A DNA stretch of 64,000 bases from Bacteriovoracaceae bacterium (GTDB lineage: Bacteria; Bdellovibrionota; Bacteriovoracia; Bacteriovoracales; Bacteriovoracaceae): positions 62,001-126,000 of the forward strand of contig CANFVK010000004.1 in the NCBI GenBank assembly GCA_947450475.1, given 5' to 3'. Positions within the stretch are counted from its first letter, which is position 1. The number at the start of each line of letters is the position of its first letter. Made by a program: the position numbers and the translations under genes. Below are positions 25,737 to 34,583 of this stretch, piece after piece. Below the pieces are notes generated by a model. The model did no database searches. It was not told where the DNA came from and saw nothing but the letters and a program-made list of their open reading frames with translations.

Positions 25737-27290
25737 ATGAAACTTTTTAAATCATTACTCTGTTTGTTTTCGTTTATGATAATTTCCTCTGCTCTTTATG
25801 CAGATGAAATTGGTGTCGCAAAAGTGCTCATCTTGAGAGGGATGGTAACTGCAAAACTCACCAATGGATCAACAATAACAGTTAAAGCTGATCAGTCCGT
25901 ACCCGAAGGTGCCATTATTCAAACAGCAGAAAAAAGTTTTGTAAAACTTATATTTATTGATAAATCTCAAATGAATTTGGGACCAAATTCTCAAATGGTG
26001 ATTGATTCATTTCCTAAAAAAGAAGCTGGAATTATAACTTTAGTTAAAGGACAGTTGCGCTCCAAGGTCACAAAAGATTATATGGAGATGGAAGACAAAA
26101 ATAAAAGTAAACTTTATATAAAAACTAGAACGGCAGCTCTTGGGATTAGAGGGACTGACTTTCAAGTCAACTTCAATCCGGAAAACCAAAATACCGCCCT
26201 CATAACCTTCGAAGGTAAAGTGGCAATGGCCCACATTGAAAAGAATGTACGTGAAGACCGATTTGCCCAAAACCAACTAGAGCGAGTTGTCTCTAGCGAT
26301 AAAGCTGTCATGGTAGAAAAAGGACAAATATCAGCAGTTAACTTGAACGTTGCAGAAAGGGCCATGACACCAACTTTACTCGGAACAAAGCAACTCGATG
26401 CTTTGAAAGAAAATGAAACTGGTGTCAAAGAATCAACTCAAGTTGAAAAAAAGCAATACCGCAATCCACTTCCACCAGGGGTTGATAGCAGCGCCTTTTC
26501 TAACGTCTCACTTGAAAAGAAAGCCATTGTTGAATCCCCTTCAATAACCAAAGAGCCTACAGGATTTTTTAATAATAAAACTGGAGAATATAAGCTTCCG
26601 GCTGGATCTATTATTGATTTAAATACAGTTAACATTATTCCACCTCCGGCCAATGCGGTTTTTGATCCGAACTCTAAAACTTTTATAGTACCTGAAACTT
26701 ACGGTAAAATTGATAAAACAACTGGGGAATACAAATCACCGGAAGGTCTTAAGTTAGGCACCGATGGAAAATTTGTCGTAGTAGACGCTGAGGCTTATTT
26801 AAAATCTCAAGTTGTAAATAAAGAAGAGAAGAAGGAAGAAAAGAAAGAAGAGAAGAAAGAAGAGAAGAAAGAAGAGAAGAAAGAGGAAAAGAAAGAGGAA
26901 AAGAAAGAAGAAAAGAAAGAAGAAAAAACCGTTGCTAAAACCGATGAGCCCAAATCAGCGCTAGCGTCAAAATCAGATTCTTCGCGGGGACCAGCGAGTG
27001 AAGTAGAAGTTGAAAAGGCTTCAGCTCCAAGCAACACCCCCACCAATACCAATATTGTTGTCGAAGTTCCAAAAATTTACGATGCGCAACCCGATATGAG
27101 CAAATTCGCAAATCAATTTGCAGAAAAGAAGCCTACTGCACCTTTAATTCCGACTCCTGCGCTAAGTGATAAGCAGCAAAATATTGTTGAGGAGAAAAAA
27201 ACGCAAGTTGATATAACCAGACAAAATAACACAGATACTGGGAAGACCAAAACAACGACATCACTTGAAATTATTTTTAAGGCACAGTAA
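25737..27290 (+). CDS. Secreted FecR-domain protein with KEEK repeat tract
   Basis: A signal peptide (KLFKSLLCLFSFMIISSALYA) is followed by a FecR domain of about 140 residues: GVAKVLILRGMVTAKLTNGSTITVKADQSVPEGAIIQTAEKSFVKLIFIDKSQMNLGPNSQMVI, then TRTAALGIRGTDFQV, the classic FecR G-I-R-G-T-D/E-F motif. The rest is low complexity: a Pro-rich region, 36 residues of KEEK repeated nine times, and a Ser/Thr/Pro/Asn-rich tail. FecR domains are periplasmic and often pair with sensory or surface systems. I chose the ATG at 25737 (AAGGA upstream). A terminator separates it from the TPR/barrel gene, which precedes a CHASE2 cyclase. Confidence 0.82.
   Translation: MKLFKSLLCLFSFMIISSALYADEIGVAKVLILRGMVTAKLTNGSTITVKADQSVPEGAIIQTAEKSFVKLIFIDKSQMNLGPNSQMVIDSFPKKEAGIITLVKGQLRSKVTKDYMEMEDKNKSKLYIKTRTAALGIRGTDFQVNFNPENQNTALITFEGKVAMAHIEKNVREDRFAQNQLERVVSSDKAVMVEKGQISAVNLNVAERAMTPTLLGTKQLDALKENETGVKESTQVEKKQYRNPLPPGVDSSAFSNVSLEKKAIVESPSITKEPTGFFNNKTGEYKLPAGSIIDLNTVNIIPPPANAVFDPNSKTFIVPETYGKIDKTTGEYKSPEGLKLGTDGKFVVVDAEAYLKSQVVNKEEKKEEKKEEKKEEKKEEKKEEKKEEKKEEKKEEKTVAKTDEPKSALASKSDSSRGPASEVEVEKASAPSNTPTNTNIVVEVPKIYDAQPDMSKFANQFAEKKPTAPLIPTPALSDKQQNIVEEKKTQVDITRQNNTDTGKTKTTTSLEIIFKAQ
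26820..26927 (+). repeat. KEEK-coding tandem repeat (9 x 12 bp)
   Basis: 108 bases of purine-only 12-base units (variants of AAGAAAGAAGAG) encode KEEK nine times in frame. Such a tract could change length by slippage in multiples of 12 without breaking the frame; at protein level it is a charged helix or rod. Confidence 0.9.
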
Positions 27291-27340
27291 TTATTTATCT
27301 ATTATAATTTAAGCAACTCTATTACTTAAACTTTAGCATT

Positions 27341-27369
27341 CTAGGGCCAAGCAAGGCCCTAGTTTTTTT
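27341..27369 (+). terminator. Intrinsic terminator after the FecR gene
   Basis: Perfect eight-base stem CTAGGGCC/GGCCCTAG (27341-27348, 27355-27362) with loop AAGCAA, followed directly by seven T. It lies between the FecR and TPR genes, which share direction, so the downstream gene may need read-through or its own promoter. Confidence 0.85.
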
Positions 27370-27383
27370 CTACGGAAGGAAAG

Positions 27384-28982
27384 ATGAATTATATAAACCT
27401 CATTAAAAAAATAATAATCTCACTTTCTGTAATCCTAACTTTTGCAGCTCAGGCTGATACAAACAAGATGATAGAATTCAATAAACTTTTTAAATCTGGA
27501 AGTTATGCAAAAGCAATTGAAGAATTGCAAAAAATGAGTTCTGAAATTTTGAGCAAAGGTGAAAAATTTTATCTTTTGGGTTTGTGTAATTCAAAGCTTC
27601 AAGAGTATGACAATGCCATTTTGCATTTTAAATTAGCAATTGAATCTAAAAGTAAAAACCAAGACATCTACTATGAATTAGGTCAAGCATTGTATGCTGC
27701 CAACAGTATGCGAGAAGCACGCCAAGCTTTTGAGCAATCTATCGCTATAAAATTTAATATTTCTGCATCACTTTATTATGTTGCACACATTTCACAAATA
27801 ATTGAAGATTTGGATAAAGCCAAAGAAACATTTTCAATAATTATTTCAAGAATAGATTCTGATGAAAAGGTAATTCAAGTTTCCAAGTTTCAGTTGGGCG
27901 AAACATTACTGCTATTAATGAGGGAAAAAAACTTACCTCAAAACGAGCAAGAAAAATATGTCGAAAATGAGATTCTTACAAAGTTAAATCAGGCCCTAGC
28001 TATGGATCGAAAAGCAGCAGTTGCAGGAGAAATTACACAAAGAATTCAGCAATTAATGAAAGAATTCAATTTGGATCCAGATCTTTTGGCAAATGGAAAA
28101 AGAATTTCGACAAAAAGATATACTGGCTATGCTCTTCAAAAAATTAAGTTTGACGATAATGTGACTTATACAAATGAAGAAAATAACATACTATCATCAA
28201 AAAAAGAATCTTATGTCTTTGAATCTGAAGCCTATGGTAAATATGATTTCATCTTGAAAAAAAGACTTATCATTTCACCTGAGATTAGAATTAACTATGT
28301 CCAAAATGGTGATCAAAATAATTCCGATGTATTTCAAAATGATTCTTTTTTATATGCTGTTAATTTAAAAAATAAGCTTGAGCATTCAATGTTTAAGCTT
28401 CCTGCTAGTTTGGGATTAGACCTAGAATATAGCAGCACTCAAAAAGACTGGAAAAAAATTCACCAAAGAAGTGCATATGCAAAAACTTTTTCCTATGGGC
28501 TTAGTGAACGTTTTACTTTTTTTAAGATCGGAGACACTTCTTTTAAAATAAAAAATAAATCTTTTAAAGCAGAGAATCCACTATTAAGCAACTCAACCTT
28601 ATCTATAAGTATAGATCAATCCGCAAGTGTATTTGGACAGCATTTATTAATTGCTTTTTTTGAAGCCGATGTCGTGGACAATTTTAATAACCCAACAACC
28701 AACACCAATACCTATTTGACTCGTCTTGATTATATCATTCCAGAATTATTTCCAAAATACACTTTAGATATTGCATTTTCGACTACGTTTACTGACACAC
28801 TTAAACAAAAATCGGCGAGAGGAACTGAAGTGACAATAAATCCATCGATTGATTTATCCAGAGAGATAAATGAGAATTTAAAATTTTCAATTAATTATGA
28901 TTATTCAAAAAATAAGTCGAAACAAAGTGACTATGCTTATGGAAAAAATGCAATTAGTACCGAATTTCGTTTAAGTTTTTAA
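27384..28982 (+). CDS. Secreted TPR protein with C-terminal outer-membrane barrel-like domain
   Basis: A 532-residue protein with signal peptide (IIISLSVILTFAAQA). Residues 25-160 hold TPR-like helical pairs (SGSYAKAIEELQKM; LLGLCNSKLQEYDNAILHFKLAIESK; IYYELGQALYAANSMREARQAFEQSIAI). From about residue 250 on, alternating beta strands predominate, ending in NAISTEFRLSF, a terminal-Phe barrel signal. The architecture suggests a periplasmic TPR scaffold joined to an outer-membrane barrel. It starts 15 bases after the terminator with a GGAAGGAAAG ribosome site. The CHASE2 cyclase gene follows by 17 bases. Confidence 0.7.
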   Translation: MNYINLIKKIIISLSVILTFAAQADTNKMIEFNKLFKSGSYAKAIEELQKMSSEILSKGEKFYLLGLCNSKLQEYDNAILHFKLAIESKSKNQDIYYELGQALYAANSMREARQAFEQSIAIKFNISASLYYVAHISQIIEDLDKAKETFSIIISRIDSDEKVIQVSKFQLGETLLLLMREKNLPQNEQEKYVENEILTKLNQALAMDRKAAVAGEITQRIQQLMKEFNLDPDLLANGKRISTKRYTGYALQKIKFDDNVTYTNEENNILSSKKESYVFESEAYGKYDFILKKRLIISPEIRINYVQNGDQNNSDVFQNDSFLYAVNLKNKLEHSMFKLPASLGLDLEYSSTQKDWKKIHQRSAYAKTFSYGLSERFTFFKIGDTSFKIKNKSFKAENPLLSNSTLSISIDQSASVFGQHLLIAFFEADVVDNFNNPTTNTNTYLTRLDYIIPELFPKYTLDIAFSTTFTDTLKQKSARGTEVTINPSIDLSREINENLKFSINYDYSKNKSKQSDYAYGKNAISTEFRLSF

Positions 28983-28999
28983 TTTAAGGAGACTTCTCC

Positions 29000-31210
29000 A
29001 TGTTTTTTAGAATCATCCAGTATGTTGGAATTGCTGTCATCGTAATTTTTTGCGCCTTTAGTATCATTCTTTCAACTAGCGAAAGAGATCTTAATACATA
29101 TGGAAGCACTTCCTTTATTTACACTTATGCATCATTTTTTGAAGACCGTTTTTTTGATTTACGGATGAAGCTCACAGTTGATCGCAATAAAAAAGACACT
29201 AGATTAATTTTAGCAGCTATTGATGATCACTCTCTTAATAAAATTGGGCGGTGGCCGTGGTCAAGAGTAAAGCAAGCGCAGATCATTGATAAATTAGGAA
29301 CCTTTGGAGCCAAGATCATTGCCTTTGATGTTTTTTACTCTGAACCAGAAATTGCCTGCAATGCTGAAAATCCAGATAAAGTTTTTTTAGAAAGTATTAA
29401 AAAATTTCAATCGAATCCTGGAAAAAAAGTCATACTCCCTTTTTCAGTTGATCGAATTGACCCCAAAGAAATAAATGAAGAACTACAATTTAAAGAAACT
29501 CCTGAACAATTATTAAACTTCATGCTCGGCGGACAACAATCAGCAGCTTTACAAACAACTTTAGTTGGAAAAAAAGTTTATCCTATTCCACTTTTGGCAA
29601 ACTCTGAAGCAGGTATATCACATATTGAGGCAGAGGCTGATTCAGATGGAGTGTTTCGTCACTACTCTCTCGTGGCCAATATTGATTCTTTTTACTATCC
29701 TTCTTTTGCACTTCAAGCCTATCAATTTTATACCGGAGATCAGCCGAAAGTAGATATACCTAATATTGACAATGCCAAAGTTAGTATAAAGCCCGGTACA
29801 ACCTATTTAAATTTTAACGGTGAAACAAAAGTTAGATGGCTTGGAGGTCTTGATCATTTTCCTGTTGTTTCTATATACGACATCATTAACGCTAACGATG
29901 GCGATTTAGAAATGAAAAATATCTTCAATAACAAAATCGTATTTGTCGCTTCTACTGCTTTTGGTGCACATGACTTTAGAAATACGCCCGTTGACTCTAC
30001 TCTACCAGGAGTTGTCTTTCACATGAATATGGTCAACATGCTTCTTGATGGCCGATTTTTTGTTTCCGAAAACGACTCTGCCAAGGTCTCATGGATCATT
30101 TTAGCCGTAGGTACAACCTGCATCGTTGGAGTTATGTTTTTTGGAAATGCAATCTTGGATTTTGTGGTGGTTAATTTTTTGCTAATTAGTTTTTTTCTAC
30201 TCGATACTTACTACTTCATTCCTCGAGGTTATAACAATAGACTATTTTTTTGTCTTTCTTCTGTAGTGCTATGTTACTCCTGGTCAACTTTCCTTCACTT
30301 TTATCAATCAAATAAAGAGAAGAAAAAAATCAAAGGAACATTTTCTCGATATCTTGCACCTTCAATTGTAAATGATCTTCTAAAAAATCCAGATAAGGTA
30401 AAGCTTGGTGGTGAAAAGAAGAACATTACTGTTTTCTTTTCCGATGTAAGGGATTTTACCTCTATCTCTGAAAAACTTACACCCGAGCAACTCTCTCATT
30501 GTCTTAATCTTTACATGACAATGATGACTGATACCTTGTTTGAACATAAAGGAACTCTAGATAAATATATTGGAGATGCCATGGTTGCCTATTGGGGTGC
30601 ACCTGTCGAACTGGAACACCACTCTTATTGGGCCATTAAGGGAGCGATCCAAATGATAGAGCGCTTACCATTAATAAATGAAGAATTTAAACTCAACGGA
30701 TTTCCTACTTTCAAACACGGAATTGGTCTCAATACTGGTGACTGCTCAGTTGGAAACATGGGTTCGAATCAAATTTTTTCATATACTGCTCTTGGCGATA
30801 ACATGAACCTAGGTGCCAGACTTGAATCACTTTGCAAGTATTATGGTGTTCAACTTAATATTTCAGAATACACCAAAAATGCTATACCTGCCGATCTGGC
30901 ACAAGAGTTTACTTTCAGAACTTTAGATAAAGTACGTGTAAAGGGAAAAGAAAATGCTCTAACTATTTATGAAGTCTTGCATCCAAGCCATATGCTTTAT
31001 AAAGATCATGAAACACTTAAACGGCATGAAGAAGCTTTTGAGTTGTATCTGAATCAAAAATTTAATGAAGCAGAAAATATTTTTCACCAACTTCATGAAA
31101 AATATCCTGATGATAAAAGCTTCAAGCGCATGTACCAGATCTGTAAGGATTTTAAAGAGGTTCCACCACCTCCTGGATGGGATGGGACTTATACTCACAA
31201 AGAAAAATAA
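29000..31210 (+). CDS. CHASE2-domain adenylate cyclase
   Basis: Domain order: an N-terminal membrane helix (10-24), a periplasmic CHASE2 sensor (about 45-350; FFDLRMKL, AIDDHSLNKIGRWPWSR, GAKIIAFDVFYSEPE are typical), three hydrophobic helices (about 362-432), and a cytoplasmic class III cyclase (450-665). Catalytic residues are visible: metal-binding Asp482 (FFSDVRDFT) and Asp526, substrate-specifying Lys522 and Thr596, and transition-state Asn603 and Arg607 (LGDNMNLGARLE). The Lys/Thr pair predicts ATP rather than GTP. It should make cAMP in response to a periplasmic signal, perhaps from the FecR and TPR/barrel proteins encoded upstream. A C-terminal TPR-like helical segment ends the protein. 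Confidence 0.93.
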   Translation: MFFRIIQYVGIAVIVIFCAFSIILSTSERDLNTYGSTSFIYTYASFFEDRFFDLRMKLTVDRNKKDTRLILAAIDDHSLNKIGRWPWSRVKQAQIIDKLGTFGAKIIAFDVFYSEPEIACNAENPDKVFLESIKKFQSNPGKKVILPFSVDRIDPKEINEELQFKETPEQLLNFMLGGQQSAALQTTLVGKKVYPIPLLANSEAGISHIEAEADSDGVFRHYSLVANIDSFYYPSFALQAYQFYTGDQPKVDIPNIDNAKVSIKPGTTYLNFNGETKVRWLGGLDHFPVVSIYDIINANDGDLEMKNIFNNKIVFVASTAFGAHDFRNTPVDSTLPGVVFHMNMVNMLLDGRFFVSENDSAKVSWIILAVGTTCIVGVMFFGNAILDFVVVNFLLISFFLLDTYYFIPRGYNNRLFFCLSSVVLCYSWSTFLHFYQSNKEKKKIKGTFSRYLAPSIVNDLLKNPDKVKLGGEKKNITVFFSDVRDFTSISEKLTPEQLSHCLNLYMTMMTDTLFEHKGTLDKYIGDAMVAYWGAPVELEHHSYWAIKGAIQMIERLPLINEEFKLNGFPTFKHGIGLNTGDCSVGNMGSNQIFSYTALGDNMNLGARLESLCKYYGVQLNISEYTKNAIPADLAQEFTFRTLDKVRVKGKENALTIYEVLHPSHMLYKDHETLKRHEEAFELYLNQKFNEAENIFHQLHEKYPDDKSFKRMYQICKDFKEVPPPPGWDGTYTHKEK

Positions 31211-31211
31211 T

Positions 31212-31237
31212 AAAAAGCCCTCATATGAGGGCTTTTT
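31212..31237. terminator. Bidirectional intrinsic terminator
   Basis: A perfect 26-base palindrome: AAAAAGCCCTCA at 31212-31223 mirrored through TATA to GGGCTTTTT at 31229-31237. GC-rich stem flanked by A and T runs, so it can stop transcription both of the cyclase (+) and of the E1 gene (-), which end on either side. Confidence 0.92.
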
Positions 31238-31242
31238 ATTTA

Positions 31243-33288
31243 TTAGAATACTAAAAGTTCTAGCATAGCTTTTTGAATCCTATCTGCGTCGGGAAGAATG
31301 GCCCTTTCTAAAATTCGGTTGAAACCAACTGGAGTAAAGGGAGATCCAACTCGTTTTACAGGAGCATCAAGATAAGCAAATGCTTTATCGCTAACTAAAG
31401 CGGCTAACTCTCCACCAAAGCCACCAAAAACCTTATCTTCATGGACAATTAGACATCGATTAGTTTTTTTAACTGAATTAAAAATAGAATCTTCATCTAA
31501 GGGAGAAATTGAACGCAAATCTATAACTTCGACTTGATGACCTTCACCGGCCAATTTTTCTGCAGCCTCCAAACACATATGAGTTGTGTTCCCATAAGTC
31601 AAAACAGTTAGATCAGTTCCTAATCTTCTAATTCTTGCTTTTCCAAAAGGTACTTCAAAATCTTCAGGTATTGAAGTCATCGCCTGCTTGGAATTATAAA
31701 GCGATTTTGGTTCTAAAAACAATGTAGGTCCCTCTGATCTCATTGCAGTTCTAATTAATCCTGCAGCATCATCAGCAAACGAAGGACAAACAATACGTAC
31801 CCCAGGAATGGTGGCCAAAGATCCTTCCAAATTTTGAGAATGGTATAATCCGCCCCCAATGTATCCTCCAGAGGCTAATCGAATTAAGACATTGGAAGAG
31901 AATGCTCCATTTGATCTCCAATAGTCGTGAGACATTTCAATATACTGTTCCATAGCGGGCCAGAAATAATCTGCAAATTCCGCTCCCTCAACTACGACCC
32001 TAATATCTTTTCTAAAGCGTGAAAATCCATTTGCGGTTCCAAGAATATAGTCTTCAGCAATTGGTCCATTGAAAACTCGATCAATTCCAAACTCCTGCTG
32101 CATTCCTTTAGAGACATTAAAAATTCCACCTTTTTCTTTATTGGCCATGTCTTGACCCCAAATAAAGGTATTGGGATTGTGGCGAAATTCAGCTTTCAGA
32201 GCTCCATTTATGGCATCTATGAACTTTACCGGCTCACTCTTGTCATCGTGAGTTCCATCAATATATTTAGCTGGTTCATGGGCCTTGGGAATAACGAAAT
32301 TAAAAATTGAAGCTGGATCAGGATTTGGTGCTTTCATCGCTTTAGTATGGGCATCGATTACAACTTTTTTCATCGCCTCTTCAATAGCCTGAAGCTCTTT
32401 TTCCGTAAAAGCCTTTCCATCAATCAATTCTTTTCTAAATCTTGGAAGTGGATCTTGAGCTTTTGCCTCATTGATTTCTTTGTCATCACGATACCACTCG
32501 TGCTTATCTGAATTGGAGTGTGATCCAATTCTTACGCAATCAGCATGTACGATGACCGGTTCCTGTTTGGAAATTGCATGTTTGCGAGCTTCATCCATCG
32601 CCGACATTGAATCAAAGACGTCTTTGCCGTCACAATGAATAATTCTTAAATTTAGAAATCCCGAAAAGTTATCAGCGACTCTTTCATTTGCTGTTTGATC
32701 TCGCTTTGGAACCGAAATTCCATATCCATTATCTTGAAATACAAAAATTACCGGTAATTTTTCGTTAGAAGCACCATTAATAGCCTCGTAACAATAGCCC
32801 TCTGAAACAGACGATTCCCCTTGAGAAGATATCGCAACCCCGGTGTGTTTGTAGCGCTTCATCGCTCGGGCAACACCCACTGCGTGAAGAGTATGGTTAC
32901 CGGTACAAGAAGAAACGTTATGGATATTCCATTCTGGTTTAGCAAAATGGTTCGACATATGGCGCCCACCAGAAGCTATATCAGTAGCTTTAGAAATACC
33001 ATTGAGAATAATTTCTTCAGCGTTTATTCCAGCAGAAATGGCTGTTTGCATGTCGCGATAATATGGAAAAAGATGATCCTCACCTCTGGTGAAAACTTGC
33101 CCAATCGCCAACTGAATGGCATCATGGCCAGCGTAAGGAGCGTGATAGGACCAACCAATAGCTTGCTTTAAATAATTTGGTGCCCGCTCATCTAGCATTC
33201 TGCCTAAGGTGAGTAGCTCAAACCATTTTTTTAAAGTTGCGGTTGGAGTGGATTTAACTGAATATTTTTTTTCTACTTTTTTAAGCAT
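31243..33288 (-). CDS. 2-oxoacid dehydrogenase E1, alpha and beta subunits fused
   Basis: A 681-residue thiamine diphosphate enzyme. The N-terminal half is E1 alpha (LGRMLDERAPNYLKQ, SNHFAKPEWNIHNVSSCTGNH, GESSVSEGYCYEAINGASNEKLPVIFVFQDNGYGI); the C-terminal half is E1 beta (FIWGQDMANKEKGGIFNVSKGMQQEFG, FNGPIAEDYILGTANG, DLRSISPLDEDSI). Fused E1 of this kind decarboxylates pyruvate or branched-chain 2-oxoacids and passes the acyl group to an E2; no E2 or E3 lies here. The thiamine-binding segment begins GES rather than GDG, as in some other fused forms. The ATG at 33288 has a GAGG ribosome site; one at 33309 has none. A link to branched-chain acyl-CoA primers for lipids is possible. Confidence 0.88.
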   Translation of the reverse strand: MLKKVEKKYSVKSTPTATLKKWFELLTLGRMLDERAPNYLKQAIGWSYHAPYAGHDAIQLAIGQVFTRGEDHLFPYYRDMQTAISAGINAEEIILNGISKATDIASGGRHMSNHFAKPEWNIHNVSSCTGNHTLHAVGVARAMKRYKHTGVAISSQGESSVSEGYCYEAINGASNEKLPVIFVFQDNGYGISVPKRDQTANERVADNFSGFLNLRIIHCDGKDVFDSMSAMDEARKHAISKQEPVIVHADCVRIGSHSNSDKHEWYRDDKEINEAKAQDPLPRFRKELIDGKAFTEKELQAIEEAMKKVVIDAHTKAMKAPNPDPASIFNFVIPKAHEPAKYIDGTHDDKSEPVKFIDAINGALKAEFRHNPNTFIWGQDMANKEKGGIFNVSKGMQQEFGIDRVFNGPIAEDYILGTANGFSRFRKDIRVVVEGAEFADYFWPAMEQYIEMSHDYWRSNGAFSSNVLIRLASGGYIGGGLYHSQNLEGSLATIPGVRIVCPSFADDAAGLIRTAMRSEGPTLFLEPKSLYNSKQAMTSIPEDFEVPFGKARIRRLGTDLTVLTYGNTTHMCLEAAEKLAGEGHQVEVIDLRSISPLDEDSIFNSVKKTNRCLIVHEDKVFGGFGGELAALVSDKAFAYLDAPVKRVGSPFTPVGFNRILERAILPDADRIQKAMLELLVF

Positions 33289-33413
33289 GGTAACCTCAAT
33301 TGCGCTCATTTTTTTAAAATTTAAAAGTATTTTATGGTAACAAAAAAATTTTTATCCTACAATTTCTCGTCTTAAAAAATAGTATTCATAACGCTAGATG
33401 CAAGGAGTTTCAG

Positions 33414-34439
33414 ATGCCTGTCGCAACCCCCCAACAATATAAACAAATGCTCGCTAAGGCCAAAACAAATGGTTATGCCTATCCCGCAATCAACGTAACT
33501 TCCATGTCAACAGCCAATGCGGCCCTTAAAGCTTTTGCCGATAAGAAATCTGATGGCATCATCCAAGTATCAACTGGAGGAGGTAAATTCGCATCTGGAC
33601 AAGCCGTTGGTGATATGGCCCTTGGAGCTATTTCTATTGCCCAACATGTGCATTTAATGGCCGAAAAATATAATATCTTAGTGGCCCTTCATACAGATCA
33701 TTGTCACCCCCAGTATGTCGAGAGTTTTATGCTACCTCTCATTGCTGAAACCGAGAAAAGACGAGCTATTGGGTTACCTAATCTATTTAATTCTCACATG
33801 TTTGATGGATCAGAATTACCTCTGGCCGAAAACATTAGACAGTCCAAGAGCCTTCTGGAGCGATGTGCCCGCAGCCAGATCATTTTGGAAGTCGAAACAG
33901 GTGTTGTCGGTGGAGAAGAAGATGGAGTCAATAACGAGGGTGCTCCAGCAGATAAGCTTTATACGACTCCTACCGAGATGGTGGAAATTGCAAAAGCATT
34001 AAGACCAATCGGAGCCTTTATGTATGCCGCTACTTTTGGCAATGTTCATGGCGTTTATAAACCCGGAAATGTTAAACTAAGACCAGCTATTTTAAAAGAT
34101 GGACAAAGTGCAGTTCGGGACGCTTTGGGAAAAGAAGCGGAACACTATTTAGTCTTTCATGGTGGCTCAGGTTCTGAGTTGTCAGAAATTCACGAGACTC
34201 TTAATTATGGTGTTGTTAAAATGAATATTGATACCGACACTCAATATGCCTATACTCGACCAGTTGTAGATTATATGTTCAAGAATTATGACAAAGTTTT
34301 AAAAATCGATGGTGAAGTCGGATCTAAGAAGCATTACGATCCTAGAGAGTGGTTAAAAGCCGCAGAAAAAGTTATGACAGAAAGAATTGCCCATGCCTGC
34401 GATGATCTTTTATCTACCGGCAAATCACTATGTTTATAA
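33414..34439 (+). CDS. fba: Class II fructose-bisphosphate aldolase
   Basis: A zinc-dependent glycolytic/gluconeogenic enzyme splitting fructose 1,6-bisphosphate. The class II blocks are present: AYPAINVTSMSTANAALKAF, the zinc and catalytic site LVALHTDHCHP, EVETGVVGGEEDGV, YAATFGNVHGVYKPG, LVFHGGSGS and VVKMNIDTDTQYAYTRPV. The length (341) and TPTEMVEI insertion fit the longer yeast/E. coli-like (class IIA) group. AAGGAG precedes the ATG. Divergent from the E1 gene across 125 bases. Confidence 0.96.
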   Translation: MPVATPQQYKQMLAKAKTNGYAYPAINVTSMSTANAALKAFADKKSDGIIQVSTGGGKFASGQAVGDMALGAISIAQHVHLMAEKYNILVALHTDHCHPQYVESFMLPLIAETEKRRAIGLPNLFNSHMFDGSELPLAENIRQSKSLLERCARSQIILEVETGVVGGEEDGVNNEGAPADKLYTTPTEMVEIAKALRPIGAFMYAATFGNVHGVYKPGNVKLRPAILKDGQSAVRDALGKEAEHYLVFHGGSGSELSEIHETLNYGVVKMNIDTDTQYAYTRPVVDYMFKNYDKVLKIDGEVGSKKHYDPREWLKAAEKVMTERIAHACDDLLSTGKSLCL

Positions 34440-34479
34440 CAAGACTTTTAAACTATTAGAATCATGCCTATTTCTTTTC

Positions 34480-34513
34480 TCTCAGCAAAGTGCAATCATT
34501 AACTTTGCTGAGA
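34480..34513 (+). terminator. Perfect hairpin after the aldolase gene
   Basis: TCTCAGCAAAG (34480-34490) and CTTTGCTGAGA (34503-34513) form an 11-base perfect stem with a 12-base loop. No T run follows, so it is either a non-canonical terminator for fba or a structure in the leader of the caspase-like gene, whose start is 71 bases further. Confidence 0.5.
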
Positions 34514-34583
34514 AATGATTCAATGTTTGGTGAAAACCCTAAAGCATGTCAAAATAAATAGAAATTCTGGGAATGTAATTCGC

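Noticed and set aside
26807-27052. Minus-strand open frame of Phe/Ser repeats
   Set aside because: It is the reverse of the KEEK repeat tract; composition alone explains the open frame.
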